Shown here piece after piece: positions 1 to 20,546 of a stretch of DNA of 64,000 nucleotides. Both the position numbers and the translations under genes were made by a program. Within the stretch, counting starts at the first letter, position 1. Every line of letters begins with the position of its first letter. Source of the stretch: Halichondria panicea (lineage: Eukaryota; Porifera; Demospongiae; Suberitida; Halichondriidae); contig NC_087390.1 in the NCBI RefSeq assembly GCF_963675165.1, forward strand, positions 3,052,001 through 3,116,000. The letters run 5' to 3'. Under the pieces are notes generated by a model. The model did not search any database. It was not told where the DNA came from and saw only the letters and a program-made list of their open reading frames with translations.

Positions 1-127
1 CTAACAAGTACTAACACCTTTCATTAAAATTAAAATCAGTGCTCCCTCAAAGAGGCAAGGGTTACGCTGACTGTGTGAACAAGAATGGCTTGTATAATTA
101 TTATTTTGACTCTCTTCCTTCTGACAG

Positions 128-8479
<8,352 letters not shown>

Positions 8480-9526
8480 ATATTTTTTTAGTGGGATTTT
8501 TATTTAGTGCATTTTGATTTTATATCACCTGTTGAGAGAGAGAAACGAGTATTCAATTGCATGTGACTGATATATACAGAGAAGTTTATAAGCATGATCG
8601 TATGTTTACGTTACCTAACGTCCTGAAATCTTCTTTCTTTGAGAGCTAATAATTTTTTTCGACTCTTCATGCATATATGCATGCATGATGCATCCTCTTA
8701 ATTTCCACAACACATTTGAATGTATGAGACGTATAGTAATATTATAATTTAAGGATGCCAGTGTCGGGAATAGACTGTAGATCTAAAGAATAGCAACTCC
8801 ACACAAGTCTCGGCCTGGGGTCGAGGCTATACACATGCACAAGCTGTACAACACAATTTCCTTGGAAACATAAGGTGCATGGTGAATGTGTTGTTGCATG
8901 GTTATGTATAACAGCAACGAATTGCATAATTATAGAATCTAGTGAGCAACTGCTTAGCAATGGATACACTAACCGTTAATTGTCGGCTAAGGTCTGGAAC
9001 TATAGGGTAAACTATATAGGTGTCCTATAAAAAGAGTGATGTGTACCTTATATATAATTATAGCGGGTATATTTCGAGGGTATAAATGTTTGTGGTTTTC
9101 GCTGATCAAGCATGCATCTACCACTAACATTCATACCCAATTTAATATCGCATGCATGCATGCATGCTGCAGAAAGACTGCTATTCTGCGAAAATTAAAT
9201 CCGTGAAAACCTTTCTAACGGTCATTCCGCAAAAGTTCTCAAGAAATAATATACCTGCTATATTATAATAATTATACGGTATACGAAAAAGGAATGCAAC
9301 AAATAAGTTGTTACATGGCTTCACTCGTGCGCTATATATTAGGGGTATACAAACACAAGTCCTTTTTTTGAACTAGACACACAGTGTCTCAGTTTCAGCA
9401 AAAGATTCAGTTCAGGAGGTTTCGAGTGTAAGGACATTAATTTTGGTAACAGTCATTGTGCAGAGCATGATGGAATCTATTGATGGTGCGTTGTGGCCAT
9501 AACTAGTAGGAGAAGTAACTTCACAG
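8480..9526. other. Intergenic region with 3' flank of the ligase and one inverted-repeat element
   Basis: About 1 kb between the ligase stop codon and the end of the minus-strand membrane-protein gene. It holds GCATGC-rich simple sequence near 8668-8690 and 9150-9168 and the element at 9050-9281. I see no coding sequence. Confidence 0.6.
9050..9281. repeat. ACCGTATAGC-type inverted-repeat element copy
   Basis: Left side TAGCGGGTATATTTCGAGGG and right side ending ATACCTGCTATATT...ATACGGT are inverted versions of the terminal motif shared with the elements at 10797 and 12050. The centre carries CGAAAATTAA, also found in the other copies. Boundaries are approximate. Confidence 0.6.
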
Positions 9527-10524
9527 CTACATTTGATATTGTTTCCACTCTTGTAGTACGAAATTGAAACGAATGGTTGGGCCTGGACAGTTCACACCAT
9601 ATGCTGGATGTGAAGTACTGTGTGTTCTGAATATGGATTGATGAGCTGTGTAGCTACATACATAATTATATGCCGTACTTATAATTAACTGAGATGGCGT
9701 ATTTATTTGAAGGAGGACATGCATTGTTTATAAATAGACTTACTCCAGGATTGATGGATAGGAACTATAGTGGCACAATTTAGATATGCAAAATTTGTTG
9801 TAGTCAACTGGCAAGCCCCATTCTCTTCTATACAGCCCTCATAGAGGTTTATTGTGCGAAGACGGTTTAAATCTTGACGAATATTGTTCTGTATTGAGCT
9901 CAAACTTTGCACGGAGTTCTGCACATTAAAAAACTGTGAGGAGACATTACTATCAAAATCTGATTGCCGCCGAACTTGTACTTCTAAGGATACTTCTAAG
10001 GATCGTAGCGATTTTTGTAGCAATTCAAACGAGTCGTTTGTTCCCTGCAGCATTTCCTCCAACTGCTGAATCTTAGATTATCTTCAGCAGTGCTGGTACT
10101 CCATTCATTTTCTCCACCTCTGACCAGAGGACTGAATATAATCACTGCCACAAAACACACAATTAAAGTACAGACCAGAAATGCAGTCACTAGAGCAATA
10201 GCAATGAATTTCCCCCTCTTCATTTTAGTACGGATTTGACTGGCTAGTTGAGAGCTATCGCTATCCTTAACGCAGTTAGGGCGATCGATTGTCATAATTA
10301 TATTGAGAACGTTTTTCCTGTATTTTGAGTTGTTGGTACGCATCTTGCTCGTTCGACTGTCCTCTAACCTGGGAGCTATCCTTAACGCAGTTAGGGCGAT
10401 CGATTGTCATATATTGAGATCGTTTTTCCTGTATTTTGAGTTGTTGGTATACTGATTCATATTGTTTATTCAGCTGTTCTCTATAAACCTGGTGACTTGT
10501 TTCAGGATCTGGTTGACAACTCAT
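9527..10524 (-). pseudogene. Type II single-pass membrane protein with coiled coil, apparently frameshifted
   Basis: Two exons on the minus strand, 10524-9744 and 9645-9527, joined in phase; the last residues are WKQYQM. The N-terminus (MSCQPDPETSHQVYREQ) is cytosolic-type. One membrane segment (FIAIALVTAFLVCTLIVCFV) is followed by a heptad-rich stretch (KIQQLEEMLQGTNDSFELLQ) and a Cys-containing C-terminal part with NCPGPTIRFNF. The reading frame changes twice. The first change is at about 10297, where the second copy of an internal duplication has 4 extra bases. The second is near 10070, where the coiled coil resumes in another frame and no intron of usable phase fits. It may be a decayed gene, or an intact gene with assembly indels. 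I do not recognise the family. Confidence 0.5.
10255..10460. repeat. Tandem duplication of about 105 bp inside the membrane-protein gene
   Basis: The segment CTATCCTTAACGCAGTTAGG through CTGTATTTTGAGTTGTTGGT occurs twice back to back. The copies encode YQQLKIQEKRSQYMTIDRP and its near repeat. One copy reads CAATATATGACA and the other CAATATAATTATGACA on the coding strand, a 4-base difference that shifts the frame. Confidence 0.8.
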
Positions 10525-10796
10525 CTTCTTCTCAACTAAGCGGATTAATTGGTTGAGTTACATTGCGTTTTATAGCCTTTTACAATGGTATAGCAGTATA
10601 TGAATTTACTGAGAATAGATTAATAGGTATAATAATTATAGTAAACATGCATGCATGCATGCATGTATCTGTTTGTTGATAGTGAAAGTAACAGTTTCAG
10701 GAACAAGCTGTAAAGCGTACAACTTTCAAGGTGAAGGTATGAAACAGCTGAGTGACAATCATGCAGTTCTTTGAAACCAAAATACACACTATATAT

Positions 10797-11017
10797 ACCG
10801 TATATAAAATATAGTGGGTAATTTTCGTGGCGTAAAAAATTCGTTATTTTCGTGGTCAAGCTGACATCCACGAAATTTTAACGCAGGCATGGCTTACCGT
10901 AACATATGAATGCAATACAGGCAACGAGACTAAACGAAATTTATACTCACTAAAATCACTGTTTTCCATGCAGATAAACGAATTTTTTATCCCCACGAAA
11001 ATTACCTGCTATACGGT
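10797..11017. mobile_element. ACCGTATAGC-type MITE, clear inverted ends
   Basis: The left end (GGGTAATTTTCGTGG at 10816-10830) and the right end (CCACGAAAATTACCTGCTAT from 10993) are inverted repeats closing in ACCGTAT...ATACGGT. The left end carries about 9 extra bases. There is no coding content. It lies in the 2.2-kb gap between two minus-strand genes. Confidence 0.8.
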
Positions 11018-11649
11018 ATAGCAGAAGCTGCAATGAACAACAGCATAAAAACTGCTCAGATTGGGCGGCATTATCATTAAGCTGCAACTAAAATTGTAAA
11101 GTGATTATGACAGCATTTTTTCTTGCCCAGTTGCACATGCACACATGCAGAAATCATGGTAAAAAAGTGAGCAATATCGCTCAAGCTACTATTACACTCT
11201 AACAGTGCCAGTATACTGCTTACGTTGAGATCTCTGAAGTACTAGTTGTAGTCGAGAGCATATAGCCTACCACAAACTGGTCAGGGACTCTCCTTTGCAA
11301 GTGAAAAACCGTAACCGTTGAGCCAAATCAGCAGAAAATGACACCACAACTCACACTCCACATCATCACTCACCTTTAGTCTCCTGCAGTGGTCAGTATA
11401 CCCACCTGTCCATATTGTAACACCTGAGGAGCTCAGCACCACCTTATAACAAAAGAAACAGGTCACATGAACAAACAAATCAAAATAACAAAAGTCCAGA
11501 ATCACATCATCCCTACAAAACTTGTTGAGCTCTTATCTTGGTATAGAAGGGTTCTAGACAGGCTAGACAAATTAGCTAGAGACGGGCTCCTAGCTATATA
11601 GTTACATGCCCTCTTCTTTTTTTATGCGCCTTTGGTATCACCATGCATG

Positions 11650-11885
11650 CAGGAATACATAAGGAGATGGAGCATCTTACTATATATGCATGCATATAGT
11701 ATTCGCTATCGTCTAACCACATTTCCTTGTTTGTAATGTGCTAAGTGCTCTGTACATGTGTGGCTGATAATGCGTTTGATTTGAATAACAATGATATAGC
11801 GGTTTGACATAATGTCAATGTTTGTACATAGCAGGACAATACAGAATCTACGTAGTAAACTGCTCCATCTCCTCATGTGCTCCTG
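11650..11885. repeat. Inverted repeat, 25-bp arms
   Basis: Arms 11650-11674 and 11861-11885 share AAGGAGATGGAGCA in inverted orientation, with three mismatches in 25. They bracket about 190 bp of non-coding sequence. Probably a small non-autonomous element. The rest of 11018-12049 shows no gene. Confidence 0.6.
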
Positions 11886-12049
11886 GTATCACTGAGGTCA
11901 GTTGATTCAACCTTATCGGAGATCCATTTGCATGGTTAAGCTACATGTGAAGTCAATTTGTCTATAACTAGTTTATTGTTGCCTAGTCCATGTGAGAGGA
12001 AAAACTGCATTCTGCTACATGGATCTGCTACAGTAACTACAATATAATT

Positions 12050-12286
12050 ACCGTATAGCGCGAAATGTTCGAGGGGCTTAATTTTCGCGGATTTCGTGGG
12101 TTAGAATTCTATACGAAAATTAAGTCCACGAAAATTGTTCTTTAATTAGAATTACCTGCTATCGTGCAAATATATTAAAGGCGTGGCTTCCGGTAAGCAG
12201 TCATTCCGCGAACATTGTGCAACAAAATGGTTTTTAGAGGCCAATCCACAAAATATAAGTGCCTCGAAAATTTCGCGCTATACAGT
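12050..12286. mobile_element. ACCGTATAGC-type MITE
   Basis: 25-bp terminal inverted repeats (left ACCGTATAGCGCGAAATG, right ATTTCGCGCTATACAGT) with two mismatches. Inner sequence CGAAAATTAAGTCCACGAAAA is again semi-palindromic. It sits downstream of the first CARD-kinesin gene. Confidence 0.8.
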
Positions 12287-12757
12287 ATGTGCTTTACACC
12301 CTTGGTGATACGTAGTTGTAATTGGGTGGTGTTGGTTTACCTTATCGTAAAGTAATTATGTTGAACAGTAGAGTACCCCTTGTTGTACTTTTGTGGTAAC
12401 ACGTTACATTTTTAAATATGCATTGTTATTTAAATTTTTTCTTCGAAGAGTACAGTGAACTGATTTGGTGAGTAAAAGGATTGCATATATACATGTAGTA
12501 CATTGGAATGGCATGATACGGACTCTTACACCATAAGGGAAATGATACAGGACATAAAAATAACGTTTTTAGAGTTTTTAGAGTTTCAATGAATGTTTTT
12601 TACTTGCCTTGTGCCGTGCTTTCTTTCGTGCACATGCAATGGGGAAAACAATGTTAATCATGTGACATGTATGTATAAACATTGCACGATATCAATTAGG
12701 CTGAAGACATAGAAGTACATCACCCACACTTAGGAATACTAAAGCTATACTCACCAC

Positions 12758-15700
12758 TTAACTTGACTTCGCTTTTATAGAAGACAGCTCGAAAATGAAT
12801 CTTTTATCCAAGGGAGCAACTAGTTTAACAGATCGATAATGAGCGTTGACTTTGGGTTATCACGGCAGCATGTATAACTTACCCTCTATAGGCGAGCAAT
12901 TCTTCCGAGAGAGAGCTCCTGTTGAATTTAACCTCTTTCTCTGTCCAGCCTCACTCAGTTTCTCCTTCAAAGACACTTCCTGCAGAGTGATATAATGACA
13001 CTTTTTACTAAATACGTACACTACCGTCCACTTTTAGTGGCACAATAGACGGTTGACCAGCTATTGTTGTGTACACTATATACAGTGCATGTTATATAAC
13101 CACACTAGGAAAACTATAGTTATATATGTAGTTGCAATCTACAAGTCACAATCCCACATGTGAAGTTCTCGATCACCTACATGCAGCTAAGGCCATTGAC
13201 AGATCGATATTCACTACTGATTTTAACAATACTACCTGTTTGAGCTTGTCAAGAGATAGAATTTCGCCAACGGAAGTCAACGCTGTCTTCAACCTCTCCA
13301 CAGGGTCCTCATCGTCATGTAGCTCCATTAGAGAGGGGTTGGGTGGTATAATTGGGGGTGGTCGCATGCCCCGTGTCTTAGGTACACCCAGTACAACATC
13401 ATACATCACACCGCATCCAGGTCGCTGCTCCAAAATGTGTGTGTGTGCATGTGTGTGTTTGTGTGTGTGCATAGGTCTGGAGGAGGTGGTATACATTGAG
13501 TAATTATAGCTAGAGTGTAGGAGTACATGTACATGTATATACACAGGCTTACATTATCGTTGGTACTTTTCGTGAAAGCACTCAAAGCACTCTTCTTGTT
13601 GTATACTTTCATACAGATTCTTTTTCGCAGCTCCAGTACAACGTTCGTGGGATGGTAGAGGGCCACGCCTACTTTGAGGATAGCGTATACCCTGTACCCA
13701 TCCTGAGTCACTTTGTTGAGGTCATCGGTATTGTGAGCAGCCACGTCCCACAAGGTTGTAGCATGCAGTCGTTCCTGTATGAGCACACAGTGGATGTCAT
13801 AATTAAGCCAAGCACATGACATAACTGATATCTTTCTCTATATAAAATATGAATTTAATAAAACTTTAGGGGGTATACATACTTCAGTTGAGAAGTTTTT
13901 CTCTAATATTAAAGGGGCCTGGGTCATTTTAAGCTTTCAGTAAAATTACTAAAATTAATTACTGGAGCTGCAAAACTGCACGTATAATTATAGCTCCTCA
14001 ATGAGCCTAGTTTTAGTTACGACTGTTTGTCTAACCCCGTGTTCATGTTTTTTGACAATCTTTAGATCCAGCATACTCTCCTCTCTCTCTCCACAAAGAA
14101 ACATTGTTTCCATAGAATCATCGGATACCGAAGGATAATCAAGAAATAGAATGGGCACTTTACACTCGAACCCAGACTTTTTTCTCCAGTCTGTACGTGC
14201 CCCAGGCAGCTCACTTGTAACTTTCTTGAGTTGCAAGACGTCATGCCTCTGTGATACAACCATGTACCTATCTGCATACAAATGTTTCTGTTTGTACTGA
14301 TCATTATCAAGCTTCCGATACTCAGCATCCAGGTGTTCCTGACATCTCTGCAGATCATTGCCCCATCTATCACATAATCTATATGACGGAGATTTAACCG
14401 TAAGTTGCATGACGTACACAATTATATGACCACACACAATGCATGACACTCACCTCTCTCGGTCATATGACTGAAAAGAGTCGAGCGGTCGGTCGTTACT
14501 GCTACAAAGGTCGATACTTCCAATAGAGACTGATGAGATGTTATTAGTCAAAAGAAGACCATTGCCAGACTCCGATACTGTATGGACAGTCACATTGATC
14601 TTCTGAGAATGGCCCTGTCGTATCTTGAACACACCTCCTGTTAAGACTTCTGATTTGTTCCGCATTGCCACGGGCACATACTCTCCTTGTTCATTGAGCT
14701 CTAGTATCTCCACCCAAACTTCTAGCCTCTTAGTCAGCTCTCTAACCCTGCACACACACACGCACGTATAAAGCACTGGCCTGCAAATAAAGATATTAAC
14801 TCACTCATCAGCAACAGAATACTGACTGTTTCCCTTATTCGTAGCGCCCTCTGCCACATACACTAGCCCCTTGGAGACATCCTCAATGTTCTCTCGTTGT
14901 CCCCACATCTCGATAGAAAGTGCTCCATTGTTGACAATGTCAAGAAAATCTTCATCAACAGTTGTAACCTTGAACACCTGTGCAGGTCCGTACAAAAGTT
15001 AGTGCATGCTATAAGTACCATAATTTATCAGACAATTTTCTAGGCAATTTTGTTACTAATACAGCGGACACTCAGTGCTTTAAATGTTCTAAATATCTGG
15101 ACAATCGATATCCACCTGAAAAGTTACACTTCAAGCAATGTTGCTCTCTCTATAGCTAGCAATATAGCTTTGGGCTTATTCTGGACTCTCACGTGCGCTG
15201 TAATAATTATCCCGGACAATTTCGATATAATTATTTTGGTGCAAAATAATTATTCGAGCATAATTTACCTGGCTGTGTTGAAATGTCTGAAATCTACTTG
15301 TCAGTGAGTTGTTCTCCAGATTGGATTGTATCTTAACATTCTCTCCCTGAAACCGGTACTGACAGAACACACAGTGGCGATAGTCCTTGGACATCCCAGT
15401 AGCCTCCAACACATTGATCTATTAAAATCAATATGAGTTACACGAATATACTCATTATACCGTAACACTATAACACAATACAAGTTTACATAGGAATTGT
15501 TTAACTACAATGCTTATTGTACATGCTGCAAGTACCTGAAAGGTGATGGTATCTCCAAGACACAGGCCAGAGTCTTCACCATGAGTACTTTGCCGGGAGC
15601 ATCTCACAATGATCACCTTCAAGTGTCCACCGTCCTAAAAAGATCAGCAGAATAAGGACTAATTATAACAATGTTACAAGTGTACGTTGTCTCGAATAAA

Positions 15701-18077
15701 TGACTCGCTAGCCGTATACCCACAACTTATTATACTGTATACAAACTCACTTCTCCAGTGGCAGTCACAATAGGAGCGCTGTACTCATGGGGAACATTGT
15801 GTTTGAGACCCACTAGACAGAAATTTGCAAGTCCCAGGAGAGTAGGTTGTTCTGAGTCATTGAAGGGTAGATTATCATCCTACAAGAATGAGGTTTATAT
15901 GTAAATCCATGACTGTGTGTGTACAGTATAGCTATTATGTACACAGTCATGGATTTATACAGTTGCAAGCACTTACTAGCTGAGCACCTCCCTCCTTCCT
16001 CTTAGCCACATCTCTCAAGATGACAAGCTTTTCTTGCAGTGTGTTCACACTCCACACCGACTCACTCCCCTTCTGTCTGTGCAGGACCCTAACCAAAATC
16101 TCATCGCTCGTATTGACATCAGGTGATTGCTGGGAGCTAAGTAGAGAGCGAGGGACAGCAAGGACAACTTGAAGCTCAATTTTTTCATTGAAGGTCTCCA
16201 GTAGCGAGTTGGCTTCTTGCACCATTTGCTTGGCCTGTGTTAGAATGTCACCTAGTCTCTCACGATTCACTTCCTCCCACTCCTTCTCTAGGCTGAATAA
16301 CCTATAAATATGTAGAGTAAACAATGGAACTTCGAACAACATGGATTTTCGAACGATTTAGCACTAGGTAAGCAAAAACAAACAGTGTTATGCAGAATCT
16401 GACCCTACACAAGCCGACTTACATGCCTTAGGAACAAGCTGGGTTGAATAGCAACGTCGCAGCTCTTACAATGATGACGTAATAAGCAAGAAAACAAGGG
16501 TGTGCATGGTTGGAATTTCGAAAAAAAAATTTATCTCCGAACTGAGGTACTTGATGCTTTAATTAGCTAATATCGAGCTTCCCATCAGCTTTAGTATGTC
16601 CTATTTAGTATAGTATGGAGTAAACATAAGTAACACTAAAATTACTTCACTACTGCTCAAAACAAACAAGAACAGTAAGTGCTGAATCAGTACTTTTTAA
16701 TTATAAAGAATAAAATCATGCTGTATACAACCATCCACGTGGGTGTTAAAAGTGCTGACGCTCAAAACAAACAAGAAACTTCTGAATCAGCACTTCACCT
16801 TAAATCATGCTGTATATATACAACCATCCACGCGGGTGTTAAAAGAGTTCGAAGTTTAATTGTTTACTCTAAATGGGACCAATTGTCCATGCTCTATATA
16901 TGTGAACTTAAACAAATGTTAATCATAAGACAATACAGACAACATTATAGCGTCCAAGTTAGCACAGTTAGGAATTCCATATTTATATTATACATGCTGA
17001 CATCTTAATTACTGAGGCATATTTGATGCATTACATTTCTGTACGTTCATCAGTGATCGAAGTTTAACCGGAAAGATTTAGACAGATTTGTGCGGATTTT
17101 CATGGAGCCAAAACAGCAGCGATTCCACGGTCATTTTTAAAAAATTAGCTATATCACCTAGTGAAAAAAAGGATGGTACTTATAGCTATGGATCTCGGCT
17201 CAATAACTTGAAATTGACTATAATTGTACATAGGCTACTATAGAGAGCAGTCTAGGGGTCAAGTTAGTTGCCGTTTTCCATAACTGATGTGAGTTTGCTA
17301 GAGAGCACAACAGTAGATCTACCACAGGCACCATAGCTTAGTACTTACATCAAAGGAAAGGTTAAGTCTAATGTAAACATTGTAGGCCACACATTCTATT
17401 GCCATGTCTCGCCTTCTCTGTGTCAGCACAGACTGCATGGTTAACCTTATCATTAGATGTGACTCACTTGTAGCTTGTACCAGTACTGGTGCAGGGTGAG
17501 ATAGACGCTGACGCATTGAGTTTCTCTTTTAGTTTGATGAATTCAATCTGTTGAGCCTCTAGCGAGCGTACTATTGGGAAATGACATAATCATTAAACAG
17601 AGTATTGATGGTGGGCTCACTTATTTTGGTGCAAGATGCCGTAATGTCATCCTGCGTACCCCTGTGCAATGGCTGCACAAGAGGTGTACGAGCACTTTCA
17701 ACTGGGAAAGACGCAGTTGGTAGCGTAGATGGGGTCTCATGGAAGTAGGATTGCTTGCATGCAAATGTAGCATTTAACTTTTCTACTACTGGGTCTGTCC
17801 ATCGACCATTTTGAGTCAAGACTGCAATAAGACCATTGTATGCATTCGGATCTTGCTTGACTCTTTCGATCAAGTATGAAAACACTTCTCTTGCTTTGTT
17901 TGCAGGTACTACAGAAGCCAATAGCACTTTGGAATGGATGTCTTGTGAAATGAGTCCTTTGGCATAAAGTGCATCTCCAATACTTTCAATGGATGACTTC
18001 AATTGGCCAACTAGCACAGTATAGCACTCTCTTATAGTGATACTCTGTGGAGTTTCATCAGATAAAGCTGTAGCCAT
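12758..18077 (-). CDS. CARD-like domain fused to motor-less kinesin-3 (KIF13/KIF1-type) tail, copy 1
   Basis: Thirteen exons on the minus strand: 18077-17621, 17570-17468, 16301-15977, 15879-15751, 15634-15536, 15418-15269, 14977-14805, 14747-14454, 14378-14036, 13774-13553, 13424-13236, 12979-12883, 12819-12758. All phases match; 880 residues. Residues about 15-95 look like a CARD-type helical bundle (GDALYAKGLISQDIHSKVLL, NKAREVFSYLIERV). A Ser/Thr-rich linker and short coiled coil follow. From about residue 187 the order matches vertebrate KIF13 downstream of its FHA domain: VWSVNTLQEKLVILRD, LLGLANFCLVGLKHNVP, HCVFCQYRF, FLDIVNNGALSIEMWGQRE, TKRLEVWVEILELNEQGEYV, GGVFKIRQGHSQKINVTV, PLDSFQSYDRERL, VVLELRKRICMKVYNKKSAL, ILSLDKLKQEVSLKEKLSE. 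Motor and FHA are absent, and the initiator Met opens the CARD exon. The role is unknown; scaffold or adaptor use is inferred. Confidence 0.82.
16665..16850. repeat. About 95-bp tandem duplication in an intron of copy 1
   Basis: Within intron 16302-17467, two units share CTCAAAACAAACAAGAA, AATCATGCTGTATA and CAACCATCCACG-GGGTGTTAAAAG. The corresponding intron of the second paralogue is only about 190 bp (24463-24652), so roughly 1 kb was gained in copy 1 or lost from copy 2. Confidence 0.75.
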
Positions 18078-19022
18078 TGTACAATTGTAGAGTCAGTTAA
18101 GTTTTGTGTTTTACGATCGAGCAGAGCTACCTCAATTCTTTTATTGATGTTATTGCTGGGAAATTGTTTCATTTGGCCATCGCTTTGTAGAGTGCATAAT
18201 GAACTAATAATTAGTCCAATTATCAGTCAATGGGAGCTCGTCCTTATCTAGATCTGTCTTGCTGGCCTAATATCTTGCTACACACTACCCCACTCAATCG
18301 CTCTCCTAATGCGGGTACTATATACCGGTAAGCCACAAAACATGACAATGATACCATACTCAGGTAGGCTAAGGCTTGAAATTGAAGAAAACGTGTGTCT
18401 ACTATAAAAAACTACCATTTTTTTAAAAATCTCGTCAATTACACATTATTTTTTCCAAACATGAATACCTTTCATCTGATAGCATTATTACCATGGTTAC
18501 TATCTTGGTATGTGCGCTAACTGTGACCAAACACGACATACCTTAACAATAGTTTTGAATAATTATGGTATCAGAAGAAAGCTCTTAGTGAGATCTACTA
18601 GAAACAATCCGGATATTTGGTATGAACTCATTCTAGCTCTGATTACAGCAACTTTATTGAAAAAAATGCTCAAAAAGTGTGAAAATTTATGATTTGTATG
18701 CCTACTGTACAAAATACGTGATAGCAGCCCTAAATATCCACTTGGTTTCTATTGTACTGTAGTAAGAGCTTTCTTTTGATACTAAGATTGTACCATGAAA
18801 GTGATTATTGGAGGCAGCGTTCTTTGGTTTAAGTAAATAGCAAGTTAACGTACGCAACAAGGCAGTAACCATGGCAACGATGTTATCATCCTGATCCATT
18901 TTACGTATATAATATAAATCCCGAATATAAAGGTACACAATGAAACCATTACACAATAACAATGAATGGATTGCAATACACCCTCATTTAGTAGAGAATA
19001 GATGCATGTACAATGTACATGC

Positions 19023-19148
19023 ACAAGTCTGGTAACAATAGATACATGACATGTACACAAGTCTGGTAACAATAGATACATGACATGTACACAAGTCTGG
19101 TAACAATAGATACATGACATGTACACAAGTCTGGTAACAATAGATACA
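19023..19148. repeat. 34-bp tandem repeat, about 3.7 copies
   Basis: Units start at 19023, 19057, 19091 and 19125 with the core ACAAGTCTGGTAACAATAGA followed by TACATGACATGTAC. A further partial unit (TGACATGTACACAAGTCT) reappears at 19288. About 140 bp between them begins and ends with imperfect inverted sequence (CAGTAAAAACA / TATTTTTGCTG), as if an element had inserted into the array. The units directly abut, so it is not a CRISPR. Confidence 0.85.
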
Positions 19149-19393
19149 CAGTAAAAACAGATTCGTTATAATCAAATAAAATGCATCGTTTGAAATTTAA
19201 TGTAGAAATGACATAAATTTCTGTCATTTTAACACTAAAATACGATAATGCATCCCATAACATAATATTATGTATTTTTGCTGTGTACATGACATGTACA
19301 CAAGTCTTTTCTCTGATATCCTGTAATTGCTTATTAGCTATATCTGAACACTCTATATAGCCACGTAGATCGGGGCATCACCTATATAGATAT

Positions 19394-19610
19394 ACCGTAT
19401 TACTAGAATATTTTGCTGGTGAAAAACCTTTGAGAATGAGCCAAATTAGCAGAAAATTTGACCCTTTGCGTTCTAACTATTGCGTTTTGGCAAGGATCGT
19501 GTGTATTCACTAGTAATAATTTAGGTTTGCGGATTTTATTGTTGCAAATTGATCAACCATCGCAAAGTTCACAAATGTTTGATGCTCGCAAAACATTTTA
19601 GTAATATGGT
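19394..19610. mobile_element. Short inverted-repeat element (ACCGTATTACTAG ends)
   Basis: Left ACCGTATTACTAGAATATTT and right AAAACATTTTAGTAATATGGT form about 24-bp inverted ends with a few mismatches. The interior contains GAGCCAAATTAGCAGAAAAT, also seen near 11318 (GAGCCAAATCAGCAGAAAAT), so both belong to one repeat family. Confidence 0.65.
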
Positions 19611-20265
19611 ATAGCTTTTTATTTACTTTTGTCGTAACACGTACAAAAGATTTTAAAATTGTTCTTTGACGTTTATATGTAGTTTCGTATCAAAGAGAAC
19701 AGTAAACTGATTATTGGTGAGTGCGGCATATTATAAGACTACATTGGAATGGACATTGGTATATAACGGACTCTACTCTATACACAAGGGAAATGACATG
19801 GTATAAAATAATTTTTAGAGTTTGAACGAATGTCTTTTACTTGCTTTGTACCGTGTTCCTGCGTATGTATAATGGGGAAAACAATGTTAAATCATGGGAC
19901 ACATGCCTGTATAACGGCATTGTGTGAGATCAATTAGGCTGAAAAAATAGAATTACACTCACAATTAAAGACACTGTAACAGAAAATTGCCAAACAGCAA
20001 AACCACAATTAAATTTCGGGTGGAGGCACCAAACATGAAGCTATATACTATAATTATAGATCTAGCTATTGGTTAAAAAAAGTGGGAAATGATCGACCAC
20101 GATCGTTAACTAAGCCAAAAGTACGAAGTCCATAAATTTAATGGGTGCTGCATAAAACAGCTATATAAGTGAAGCTTTGCAGCTCTTTTCTCACTCTTCA
20201 GCGCAGCTACCAATATAGCTATAGCGTTCTATAGTGCAAAGCTAATGAAAGCGTCAATGTATGAG

Positions 20266-20455
20266 AACTCTTCATTCCGTGCTTCAAGACTATATATGTA
20301 GAGGCTTCGAACACTCATGTTGCAATTCATTCCATGCTTCAAGACTATACTATGTAGAGGCTTCATTCATGTTGCAAATTATGTTTTTTCGGTGGGAACT
20401 CTTCATTCCGTGCTTCAAGACTCTGTAGAGGCTTCACTCACGTTGCAATTTATGA
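20266..20455. repeat. Local tandem repeat, three units of about 60-75 bp
   Basis: Each unit contains TTCATTCCGTGCTTCAAGAC (one with A for G), then GTAGAGGCTTC and a variant of CTCATGTTGCAA. Spacing is irregular, so the units have diverged by small indels. It lies in the insertion downstream of the second CARD-kinesin gene. Confidence 0.75.
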
Positions 20456-20546
20456 TTTTAATTTTTTTATGAGAATAAAATGGGCGGAAACACTGAGAAT
20501 AACAGGCTATAGGGGAATTGTGGAATAGTAAATTTGGAGCGCCTAG

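Larger units (their letters stand above)
18078..20546. other. Spacer between the two CARD-kinesin paralogues
   Basis: About 2.5 kb with no convincing gene. It contains the 34-bp tandem array (19023-19148), an inverted-repeat element (19394-19610) and a block near 19620-19970 that resembles 12360-12750. That block represents the duplicated 3' flank of the paralogue pair. It ends with an insertion carrying the GGTGGAGGCACC-type element end near 20016 and a 60-75 bp tandem repeat. Confidence 0.6.

Noticed and set aside
11281..11505. 74-residue minus-strand frame upstream of the membrane-protein gene
   Set aside because: Part of it (GAGCCAAATCAGCAGAAAAT) recurs inside the repeat at 19394-19610, so it is repeat-derived.
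16302..17467. Hidden kinesin motor or FHA exon in the large intron of CARD-kinesin copy 1
   Set aside because: No motor motif (Walker A GQTGSGKT type, or SSRSH/DLAGSE) is visible in the intron, the flanking exons join in phase, and the matching intron of copy 2 is only about 190 bp.
19023..19148. Possible CRISPR-like array
   Set aside because: Units abut without unique spacers and the genome is animal-type with introns.
18845..19290. Overlapping minus-strand Cys/Tyr-rich frames with repeated CYQTC
   Set aside because: They only translate the 34-bp tandem array; the three frames are equally open because of the repeat.
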